6,362 nt of DNA from Oscillospiraceae bacterium (GTDB lineage: Bacteria; Bacillota; Clostridia; Oscillospirales; Ruminococcaceae). Below are positions 1 to 5,845 of the stretch, piece by piece. The DNA is taken from NCBI GenBank assembly GCA_017544185.1, contig JAFYEQ010000202.1, forward strand, positions 1 to 6,362, written 5' to 3'. The number at the start of each line of letters is the position of its first letter. Position 1 is the stretch's first letter. Below the pieces are notes generated by a model, which searched no databases, was not told where the DNA came from, and worked only from the letters and a program-made list of their open reading frames with translations. The position numbers and the translations under genes were made by a program.

Positions 1-938
1 GCGTTCTCCATCAGGTTCTGTATGCACTCCGCGATCCTGTCGGGGTCGCAGGAGAGGAGCACATCGTCGAACTCACCGATGACGAGCTCCGTGCCCGAGG
101 AGGCCAGACGCTCGGAGTAGCGCTCGCGGATCTTTGCTATGACAGGCCCGATGAAGCCCTCGGTCTCACGGATATCGAACTCCATAAGATCCTCGCCTGC
201 GGCCTGAGTGATCTGCTCCATATACTCTTCGATCTCGTCTGCATGGGATGCTATGCTGGCTGCAGCGCTCCTGCGCTTTTCTTCATCGCGGTACAGCCCT
301 TTCTCAAGAGCCTTTGCGTTGAGCTTGATCGCAGCGAGCGGGGTCTTGATGTCATGCGACAGTGACAGAAGGAGCAGCTTTTTCTCCTTCTGTACGTTCA
401 GCTCCCTCTCCCTGCTCTTTTCGATGCTCTCGCGCATCATATCCATGCTCCAGGTCAGATCCCCAAGATAACGGCTCTTCTCCTGTGGCACATAGGCTGC
501 CAGATCTCCTTTTGCCAGCTCCTTAGGAACTTCTGTGAGACGTGAGATGGGGACTATCACCTTCAGATAGATATACAGCATGATGCCCGCGGTAACTAGG
601 AACGCCGCCGCTATGGATATGTTCGCTGCCGCGATGAGACCGGTATTATCGGCCATCCTATATTCTACGCGGTACAGCCGTTCATCCACTCTTATGATCA
701 CATAATGCTCATCGGATCTGTATATATCGCCTTCATCCTCGTATACCCCCGTGAGGTATCGGTATCCCGACAGATCCATGCTGCCTGTCTGCGCTATCTG
801 TGAAGCGAGACGCTTTGCCTCCACACGATAGTATCCGTTGTCCGACGTGTCCTTCCCGAACAGGTATAAATCAGTACCGACGGCTATCACAGCGAACAGC
901 AGGAGCATACATATGCACAGTCTCTTGAAAGCTTTCAT
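1..938 (-). CDS. Sensor histidine kinase, C-terminus cut by window edge
   Basis: A membrane sensor kinase that should autophosphorylate on histidine and pass the phosphate to the regulator encoded just before it. About 312 residues are visible. They show a first membrane helix (about 7-26), an extracytoplasmic domain of about 70 residues rich in Tyr, Asp and Glu (28-98), a second helix (100-125), a HAMP-like linker (126-178), and a HisKA domain whose H box reads SLSHDIKTPL with phospho-acceptor His195. The frame stays open to base 1 and stops within the N box (IQNLMENA, about 306-313), so the rest of the ATP-binding domain lies outside the window. The ATG overlaps the regulator's stop as ATGA. 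The only nearby Shine-Dalgarno candidate (AGGA) lies 11 bases away, so translation is probably coupled. The sizeable outer domain differs from BceS-type kinases, which have almost no external loop. Its ligand cannot be read from sequence. Confidence 0.95.
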   Translation of the reverse strand, partial: MKAFKRLCICMLLLFAVIAVGTDLYLFGKDTSDNGYYRVEAKRLASQIAQTGSMDLSGYRYLTGVYEDEGDIYRSDEHYVIIRVDERLYRVEYRMADNTGLIAAANISIAAAFLVTAGIMLYIYLKVIVPISRLTEVPKELAKGDLAAYVPQEKSRYLGDLTWSMDMMRESIEKSRERELNVQKEKKLLLLSLSHDIKTPLAAIKLNAKALEKGLYRDEEKRRSAAASIASHADEIEEYMEQITQAAGEDLMEFDIRETEGFIGPVIAKIRERYSERLASSGTELVIGEFDDVLLSCDPDRIAECIQNLMEN

Positions 939-1597
939 ACGTATTTATATCCTATGCCCCATACCGTGACGATCTTCTTTGCGTTCTTTGAGTCGTCCCC
1001 CAGCTTTGCACGCAGCTTGTTGATATGAACATGCAGGGTCTGTACCTCAGACCCGCTGTCACTTCCCCATACGGTATTGAAAAGATATTCCTTCTTGAGC
1101 GCTTTGCCTCTGTTCTCCATGAGCAGTGCCAGTAGGTCGAACTCCTTGGCGGAAAGATCTATGCTCTTCCCGTCGATCGTAGCTGTGCGTGCTGCCAGAT
1201 CCAGGGTGACGCCATCCGCAGACAGGGTGTCCTGCTTGTAGCGTCGTTTGAATATGCCCTTTATCTTGGCGATGAGTATATCTATATCATAGGGCTTCTC
1301 GATATAGTCATCAGCTCCCAGATCGTAGCCGTTCAGCTTGTCCTGCCTGTCGGTGCGGCAGCTCACTATGAGTATAGGCGTGTCGGCGTTCTCTCGCAGC
1401 TTCGAGCATACCGTGAAGCCTGTCATATCGGGAAGGTTTATATCCAGCACAACGAGCCTTGCCCCGTATCTTTCGAACAGGGACAAGGCTTTCTCACCGT
1501 TCTCGGCTGTGCTCACTGTATAGCCCTCCGCCCGCAGAAAATCGCACAGCAGGTCGGAGAGCTCCCTATTGTCTTCGACTATGAGTATATCTATCAT
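935..1597 (-). CDS. OmpR/PhoB-family response regulator
   Basis: A cytoplasmic transcription regulator of 220 residues, the normal length for the family. The receiver domain (1-115) has the acidic pocket Glu8-Asp9, phospho-acceptor Asp52 in VVLDINLPDMTG, switch Ser79 and conserved Lys101 in EKPYD. A winged-helix Trans_reg_C domain (about 125-220) ends in the typical VTVWGIGYKYV. An in-frame ATG 17 codons upstream exists. I chose the ATG at 1597 because the receiver fold begins there with MIDILIVEDN and an AGAGGTGAT Shine-Dalgarno site lies just before it. The stop overlaps the kinase start by four bases, marking the two as a cognate pair. The gene starts 60 bases after the small GNAT, with no convincing promoter between, so co-transcription with the GNAT genes is likely. 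Target genes are unknown; self-regulation and control of the nearby ABC exporter are inferences from position. Confidence 0.96.
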   Translation of the reverse strand: MIDILIVEDNRELSDLLCDFLRAEGYTVSTAENGEKALSLFERYGARLVVLDINLPDMTGFTVCSKLRENADTPILIVSCRTDRQDKLNGYDLGADDYIEKPYDIDILIAKIKGIFKRRYKQDTLSADGVTLDLAARTATIDGKSIDLSAKEFDLLALLMENRGKALKKEYLFNTVWGSDSGSEVQTLHVHINKLRAKLGDDSKNAKKIVTVWGIGYKYV

Positions 1598-1600
1598 CGT

Positions 1601-1610
1601 ATCACCTCTA
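1601..1610 (-). promoter_or_regulatory. Ribosome binding site of the response regulator
   Basis: On the minus strand this reads TAGAGGTGAT, nearly the full anti-Shine-Dalgarno complement, with the AGAGG core seven bases before the ATG at 1597. It decides the start in favour of 1597 over the in-frame ATG at 1648, which would add 17 residues before the receiver fold. Confidence 0.85.
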
Positions 1611-1657
1611 TGCATCGTATACATCGGTCTGTACACGATGATGATCATCCTATCAGA

Positions 1658-2074
1658 TCATCTCACAAGATGGAACAGCCTGAGCCTTTGTGCCTCGTTG
1701 GCGCTGAATCCGAATTTCTCATAGAAGGGTATCTTGTCGGGCATAGCACAGAGCTCTACGAATATACTGGTGTCTTTTATCCCGTGATCGTTCACGAACT
1801 TAAGGAGCTCATCTATCAGCAGACGTCCTATGCCTTGGCTCTGATATTCGGGCCTTACGATAACGTCCTTGATGTAATAGCAAAGTCCCATGTCTCCGAT
1901 CATCCTTGCCATGGCGACTATCTTGTCCCCGTCAAATACAGATACACGAAACAGGGTATGCTCCATGGCGAGTTTGGTCTGTTGGAGAGACGGTCCATCG
2001 CCCCAAACAGTTTCCCACAGCACGATGAACTCCTCTGCTGTCAGTTCATCGTGCTTGACAGTATAATTTCCCAT
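1658..2074 (-). CDS. Small GNAT-family N-acetyltransferase
   Basis: A single-domain GNAT enzyme of 138 residues, expected to move an acetyl group from acetyl-CoA to an amine. Motif A is clear: IVRPEYQSQGIGRLLIDELL, with the pyrophosphate loop Gln78-Ser-Gln-Gly81-Ile-Gly83. The motif B region has the common PFYEKFGF (about 116-123). Substrate cannot be read from sequence. Three ATGs stand in tandem at 2080, 2077 and 2074, and a GGGAG site at 2083-2087 lies 2, 5 and 8 bases from them. The 2074 start gives spacing like the other genes here (6-9), though 2077 is possible and would add one Met. A longer open frame reaching back to 2188 would overlap the upstream GNAT and has no family similarity. 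The gene begins 16 bases after the upstream GNAT's stop, so the two are almost certainly co-transcribed. Confidence 0.92.
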   Translation of the reverse strand: MGNYTVKHDELTAEEFIVLWETVWGDGPSLQQTKLAMEHTLFRVSVFDGDKIVAMARMIGDMGLCYYIKDVIVRPEYQSQGIGRLLIDELLKFVNDHGIKDTSIFVELCAMPDKIPFYEKFGFSANEAQRLRLFHLVR

Positions 2075-2090
2075 CATCATATCTCCCATA

Positions 2091-2906
2091 TCATGCATCC
2101 AGCATGTTCTTGAACACCTTAGTGATCGTAGATACGCCCTTGTGATCCCATTTGAACTGCACATCGCTGCCTTCCACAGGTACCTCATTTATATCCTGCG
2201 AGAGCTTGGCGGGGATGGTCAGCTCCCAGTACCTGACGTTGTAGATATCGCCCTCGACCGACTCCACTACGCCCAGATGCTGCTCGAAGATCTGCATGAA
2301 GCCGTCCTGCACCTTGACCTTGCGGTACACGGGGAACTCTTTGTTGATCTCCTCCAGCGCCTTTTCATCAGATAGCTTCTCAAAGTCGGAGCTCTCTATG
2401 AGCTTGCCTTTGATATCAGAGAAGTCAGCGGCCAGAGGCAGTATCATAAGTGCATCGAAGGAGTTGCCCTCTGCATCGGTCATGCCGTACTTCGCGCCTC
2501 TTTCAAACCCGAACCTGGGATAATAATCAGGTTCTCCCATGAGTGCGATACCGGCTATGCCTGCTTCTCTTGCGAGCCGTATAGTCTCCCTCATGAGGGC
2601 TCCGCCTATGTCATTGCCTTCCATGGTCGGCTCTACCGCCAGAGGCCCGAAGGTGACGATCTCTGTCCTTTTGTCGCCGTCCACGATCCAAGCCTTGGTA
2701 TAGTATATAGCTCCTACGATCTTACCGTCATATTCTGCTATGCGGCTTATCTCGGGGATAAAGTCAGCCGACTCCCTTATTATGCGTATAAGATAATGTT
2801 CCGTACATCCGGGCCAGTACTTGTTCCAGAAGCTTCGCATGGTCATCAGCTCCACAGCCTTATAGTCACCGGGATCTTCTTTTCTTATGATCAGATCTTT
2901 GAGCAT
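2091..2906 (-). CDS. GNAT-family N-acetyltransferase with C-terminal extension
   Basis: A predicted acetyltransferase of 271 residues, of YhbS-like type. The GNAT fold (about 1-165) has the FGPLAVEP strand before motif A and the EPDYYPRFGF segment (125-134) seen in this group. The acetyl-CoA loop is atypical: Glu96-Gly-Asn-Asp99-Ile-Gly101, where Gln/Arg-x-x-Gly-x-Gly/Ala is usual, so cofactor binding may be altered. After a charged linker and an EFPVYRKV segment, residues 205-271 form a compact beta-rich segment (GVVESVEGDIYNVRYWEL onward), perhaps a small barrel, that I cannot assign. The ATG at 2906 has an AAAGGA site seven bases upstream. An open frame extends back to 3038 but runs through the promoter and has no GNAT similarity. 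It is the first gene after the promoter near 3030, with a leader of about 90 bases. Substrate unknown. Confidence 0.9.
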   Translation of the reverse strand: MLKDLIIRKEDPGDYKAVELMTMRSFWNKYWPGCTEHYLIRIIRESADFIPEISRIAEYDGKIVGAIYYTKAWIVDGDKRTEIVTFGPLAVEPTMEGNDIGGALMRETIRLAREAGIAGIALMGEPDYYPRFGFERGAKYGMTDAEGNSFDALMILPLAADFSDIKGKLIESSDFEKLSDEKALEEINKEFPVYRKVKVQDGFMQIFEQHLGVVESVEGDIYNVRYWELTIPAKLSQDINEVPVEGSDVQFKWDHKGVSTITKVFKNMLDA

Positions 2907-2988
2907 AGATGTATCCTTTCTGTGTGATCGCACTTTGACAACAACTTTCAACAGTATGTCAGCCTGATAGTGCTTATCATAACGTAAA

Positions 2989-3017
2989 ACACCACCTATA
3001 TATAGTATAAGTGGTGT
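2989..3017 (-). promoter_or_regulatory. 29-base palindrome over -10 box and start site: operator or weak terminator
   Basis: Two 12-base arms (2989-3000 and 3006-3017) pair around a five-base centre. On the minus strand they read ACACCACTTATA and TATAGGTGGTGT, with one G-T wobble at the sixth position from the centre. The palindrome spans the -10 box and the predicted start site, a classic place for a repressor operator. It is also a stable hairpin 43 bases past the hydrolase stop with a short T run after it (four Ts, 2986-2989), so it could terminate the upstream transcript, though the T run is short. Both roles may hold. I do not recognise the half-site ACACCAC as that of a specific regulator. 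Confidence 0.6.
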
Positions 3018-3032
3018 CATATACTGTATCAA
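3004..3032 (-). promoter_or_regulatory. Sigma-A type promoter for the GNAT/two-component operon
   Basis: On the minus strand a -35 box TTGATA (3027-3032) and a -10 box TATACT (3004-3009) are separated by exactly 17 bases; each box matches the consensus at five of six positions. Transcription would start near 2997 and read into the first GNAT. It is the best promoter candidate in any intergenic gap here. The call comes from motif matching alone, with no experimental support. Confidence 0.72.
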
Positions 3033-3059
3033 GAGCAATGGATAAAGTTCATAATAAAT

Positions 3060-4151
3060 TTACATTTGACTGTTCTCGGCTATTATCTCATCCAGCACCT
3101 GACAGCTCCTGTCATATTCTTCATACAATGGGCTGTGAGCTGAGTTCTCAAAGATATATAGTTTCTTCACGGGTGCTTCGACTGCCTCATAGTAAGTCTC
3201 CTGCAGTGATGCCATGCAGGTGCAGTCATATTTCCCGACTATGAAGTATATGGGTATGTCCAGCTTCTGGACATCCTCATATGCGTTGAAGACATTCGAG
3301 TCCTTACCCGCAGGGCAGTTCTTTGAGACGGTGAACTTGCTCTTCCATATGTTGATCCGTTCGCTCTGCGTGTATGCCATACACCGCAGGCTGGGCAGGA
3401 ACAGGTCCGAGATGACAGATCTCATATCCCTTGTGGTACCGACTCCGAGACCATGCATCGCCTTATCTCTCAGACCCGAATATTTATAGCGTTCGTAGTC
3501 CTCTGCAGATCCGCGGATATCATAACTGTCGAACTCGGCTGTCATTTTCGTATCACCGCTGTCTGCATACTGCTGTCTCATATAGTCGAATGCGGTATAT
3601 TCTGACTGCTTCTGATCGCATATTTGAGACATGGCTATGTAGCATGTATATCTTTCGGGGTATCTCTGCACCGTGTTCAGCGCGATATATGTACCGAAGG
3701 AGTGTCCCATGATGTATATCTTGTCCTTGCCGAAACGCTGTGCAAGATAGTCGGTAACGGCTATGGCGTCATTTATATATCTGTCGGTGTTCATCTCATC
3801 TGATGTGATGTCGGGCGACCATGATATCCCCGTTCCTCTGTAGTCCCAGTAACATACAGTGAACTTGTGTGGCAGCGGCGACGGATAAAGATCCTCCATA
3901 AGGTACTGTGGTATCCCCGGTCCTCCTCCGCATACGAGAAGGACGGGGGCGGCTGTATCATCCGAGAGCAGTATCAGTCCCAGCTCAGCGCCGTCCACCG
4001 TGAGGAAAGTCTTTTCGGATATGCCGTTCGGCGTAGTGCATTTCGGCAGTATTCCTGAGCTGGGGGGAAGGATGATCATTATCAGCGCGATGAGGACTGC
4101 AAGTATAATTATGGCTATCATCGTTTTCTTTTTGATCTTTTTCATACTCAT
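3060..4151 (-). CDS. Membrane-anchored alpha/beta hydrolase, prolyl iminopeptidase-like
   Basis: A serine hydrolase of 363 residues. A Lys-rich N-terminus followed by a hydrophobic helix (about 11-28) predicts a signal anchor with the catalytic domain outside the cell; there is no lipobox. The catalytic triad is readable: Ser151 in GHSFG, Asp309 in FIVGKYD and His339 in ENSAHSP. An oxyanion-region GGGPG (75-79) and DYRGTGIS (103-110) resemble the HGGPG and DQRGxGxS motifs of prolyl iminopeptidases, with the His replaced by Gly. Residues of about 170-290 would form the cap. Peptidase activity is therefore possible, but esterase or other hydrolase activity is not excluded. It has ten cysteines, including C310 and C312 next to the catalytic Asp. 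The start at 4151 has AGGAG nine bases upstream; Met3 at 4145 would be too far. It follows the ABC ATPase by 91 bases, probably in the same operon. Confidence 0.88.
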   Translation of the reverse strand: MSMKKIKKKTMIAIIILAVLIALIMIILPPSSGILPKCTTPNGISEKTFLTVDGAELGLILLSDDTAAPVLLVCGGGPGIPQYLMEDLYPSPLPHKFTVCYWDYRGTGISWSPDITSDEMNTDRYINDAIAVTDYLAQRFGKDKIYIMGHSFGTYIALNTVQRYPERYTCYIAMSQICDQKQSEYTAFDYMRQQYADSGDTKMTAEFDSYDIRGSAEDYERYKYSGLRDKAMHGLGVGTTRDMRSVISDLFLPSLRCMAYTQSERINIWKSKFTVSKNCPAGKDSNVFNAYEDVQKLDIPIYFIVGKYDCTCMASLQETYYEAVEAPVKKLYIFENSAHSPLYEEYDRSCQVLDEIIAENSQM

Positions 4152-4242
4152 ATCAAGCTGCTCCTAAGGCTGCTCGTTTCTTCTTACATAGCATACTGCG
4201 GACCGTATCAGGTGTGGTATCCGTTCCTTCTTTCGGTCATGC
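4152..4242 (-). other. 91-base gap between ABC ATPase and hydrolase genes
   Basis: The gap holds the hydrolase ribosome binding site AGGAG (4161-4165). I see no clear -35/-10 pair and no hairpin followed by a T run, so read-through from the ABC ATPase gene is the simplest view. Confidence 0.5.
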
Positions 4243-5001
4243 TTACCATCCCATTTCGAGCAGCCAGTTGTTGAGTGAGCGTTCCCTGTCGCGCAGGGGC
4301 TGTGTCCTGTCTACCGAGTATTCGCCCTTGATATTGCCGTCAACGATGAAAAGTACTCTTGTACATTTAGCTGCCACCTTTGCGTCATGTGTGACCAGCA
4401 TCATGGTAGTGCCCTCGTCATTGAGCTTGGTCAGCTCCTCCATCACCTCTTCGGAGGAGGATCTGTTGAGCGCTCCAGTAGGCTCGTCGGCGAATATCAT
4501 CTTCGGGTGGTTCATCATACTTCTGCATATGCAGGCACGCTGCAGCTGACCGCCCGATACTTCATTGATATCATTGTCAGCTATATCTGCGATGCCCAGC
4601 TTGTGCATGAGCTGACGGCCGCGTTCTGCTGTTTCCTTGCGGGTCTCCTTGTTTTTAGTGGACTTGACAGCGGGGAGTATGATATTATCCAGTACGGTCA
4701 GGTTCTTCATCATATACATCTGCTGGAAGATAAAGCCCATTTCGTCCAGGCGGAGATCCGCCAGCTCGTTCTCGTTCATGTCTGATATGTCACGTCCGCA
4801 GAACTTTGCCTTGCCTGCGGTCATCCTGTCCATGCCGGATATGGTGTAGAGCAAAGTGGATTTGCCCGAGCCCGAGGGACCCATGACTGCTACCATCTCG
4901 CCCTCATCGACGGTGAGGTCAACGTTTCTCAGTACGTGGTTCTGACGCTTGTTCACTACATAGGTCTTGCAAAGATCTTTTACTTCAAGTACGGTGCTCA
5001 T
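4243..5001 (-). CDS. ABC transporter ATP-binding protein (MacB/BceA-type exporter)
   Basis: The cytoplasmic ATPase of an ABC exporter, 252 residues. It has Walker A GPSGSGKST (41-49), Q-loop in FIFQQ (91-95), signature VSGGQLQR (148-155), Walker B MIFADEP (168-174, catalytic Glu173), D-loop GALN and H-loop His205. The sequence around these sites is typical of the MacB/LolD/BceA/YtrE group, which works with FtsX-like permeases, matching the permease encoded two genes upstream. Such systems move peptides, lipids or antibiotics, or act by mechanical force transfer; the substrate here is not readable. The start at 5001 has AAAGGA eight bases upstream and begins the domain at MSTVLEVKDLCKTY; an open frame continues to 5094 but lies within the CPBP gene. 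The real start overlaps the CPBP 3' end by 17 bases, which implies coupled translation. A C-terminal tail of about 30 residues follows the fold. Confidence 0.96.
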   Translation of the reverse strand: MSTVLEVKDLCKTYVVNKRQNHVLRNVDLTVDEGEMVAVMGPSGSGKSTLLYTISGMDRMTAGKAKFCGRDISDMNENELADLRLDEMGFIFQQMYMMKNLTVLDNIILPAVKSTKNKETRKETAERGRQLMHKLGIADIADNDINEVSGGQLQRACICRSMMNHPKMIFADEPTGALNRSSSEEVMEELTKLNDEGTTMMLVTHDAKVAAKCTRVLFIVDGNIKGEYSVDRTQPLRDRERSLNNWLLEMGW

Positions 5002-5836
5002 AGCTAAGTTCCTTTCTGTTGATCCTGGACCATGCCCATACTGCTGCGAATGACAGGAGCTCTCCGATGATGACACGGATGATCTGCATCTCATCTGCTC
5101 CGCTGTCTGTTACTACGTGGAGAAGGTTGGTCACGATACAGTTGTTGAAGAAATGGTCGGCCATGCCTATCCATATGCAGCCTGTCTTCTGATACAGAAG
5201 ACCCCATTTGATGCCCATCAGTGCCGAAAGGATGATGTATCCTATGGTCATACCAATAAATGTGCCTATGTTCATAGTGCCGTCTATAAGGCTCTTTACG
5301 GGAGTCACGATGTGCCACAGACCGAACAGCAGAGCGGATATGTACAGCGCCTTGGATGCTCCGTGGCCCTTGGTGAGATAGGTGATATAGAAGCCTCTGA
5401 AAACTCCCTCTTCCATACATACATTGATGATGTTGAAGACTATGCACATGAGGACGAAGCCGATGCCGGTGTTCTTGATCACGTTCCCTGTAAGGGAGAA
5501 GCCCGTCACGTAGAACTCCATATGTGCGGGCGTTCCTTTTGCCGCCAGTACTGCGAACTCTATTAGGAATGCGGGCGTGTAGCTGGCAGCGCATATCCCA
5601 AATCCTTTGGCAATGCTGGAAAGCATCGACTCGGACTTGCATCCGATATCCCGCAGGCTCATCTTTGTGATCCTCAGCATCACTATCAGAGCTGCGATGC
5701 CGAAGAGCTTATTTATGAAGCATTCCGCAAAGAACGTCTCATCTGTCCTGATCACTATCGCCTCGAACGCGTGTACGAGGAGGCATATCATGAAGAGGAT
5801 GAGGCTGTTTCTCAGTGCGTTTTTATTGTTATCCAT
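4985..5836 (-). CDS. CPBP-family intramembrane metalloprotease (CAAX protease/bacteriocin-processing type)
   Basis: A polytopic membrane protein of 283 residues with about seven or eight hydrophobic segments. The CPBP (Abi, Rce1-like) active-site motifs are all present: EExxxR as Glu142-Glu143-Gly-Val-Phe-Arg147, FxxxH as Phe171 to His175, and HxxxN as His228 to Asn232, so the protein looks catalytically competent. Bacterial members include bacteriocin-immunity and peptide-maturation proteins; the substrate here is unknown. It starts nine bases after the permease stop, and its AAGGA site (5843-5847) overlaps that stop. Its last 17 bases overlap the ABC ATPase start. It is thus inserted between the two halves of one transporter, which suggests its work is tied to the transported compound or to the transporter itself. 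The C-terminus is short, charged and probably cytoplasmic. Confidence 0.93.
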   Translation of the reverse strand: MDNNKNALRNSLILFMICLLVHAFEAIVIRTDETFFAECFINKLFGIAALIVMLRITKMSLRDIGCKSESMLSSIAKGFGICAASYTPAFLIEFAVLAAKGTPAHMEFYVTGFSLTGNVIKNTGIGFVLMCIVFNIINVCMEEGVFRGFYITYLTKGHGASKALYISALLFGLWHIVTPVKSLIDGTMNIGTFIGMTIGYIILSALMGIKWGLLYQKTGCIWIGMADHFFNNCIVTNLLHVVTDSGADEMQIIRVIIGELLSFAAVWAWSRINRKELSYEHRT

Positions 5837-5845
5837 ATCTTTTCC

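Larger units (their letters stand above)
2907..3059 (-). other. 153-base intergenic region and 5' leader
   Basis: This gap separates the hydrolase from the first GNAT and is the longest gene-free stretch in the window. It holds the promoter and palindrome listed separately, then a leader of about 90 bases. The leader contains a small inverted repeat, TGATA-N5-TATCA (2965-2979), and the GNAT ribosome binding site AAAGGA at 2914-2919. I recognise no riboswitch or T-box element in it. Confidence 0.75.

Noticed and set aside
1610..2113. 167-codon plus-strand open frame
   Set aside because: Antisense shadow of the small GNAT gene, whose own frame shows clear motif A and a good ribosome binding site.
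2907..3038. N-terminal extension of the first GNAT by 44 codons
   Set aside because: It would translate through the promoter and palindrome and has no GNAT similarity; the ATG at 2906 has a good ribosome binding site.
3214..3712. Plus-strand open frames of about 90 codons
   Set aside because: Antisense to the hydrolase, whose triad and length are intact; no sign of a real gene.
4194..4231. Imperfect inverted repeats (CGGA/TCCG, GACCG/CGGTC) downstream of the ABC ATPase
   Set aside because: Short, broken stems with long loops and no T run; not convincing as a terminator.
4387..4785. 132-codon plus-strand open frame
   Set aside because: Antisense to the ABC ATPase signature and Walker B region; composition is that of a shadow frame.
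5117..5566. 149-codon plus-strand open frame
   Set aside because: Antisense to the CPBP gene, with no family features or plausible context.
5091..5642. 183-codon open frame on the minus strand
   Set aside because: It lies wholly inside the CPBP gene in another frame, is rich in Arg and His, and has no recognisable domain; the CPBP frame holds all catalytic motifs.
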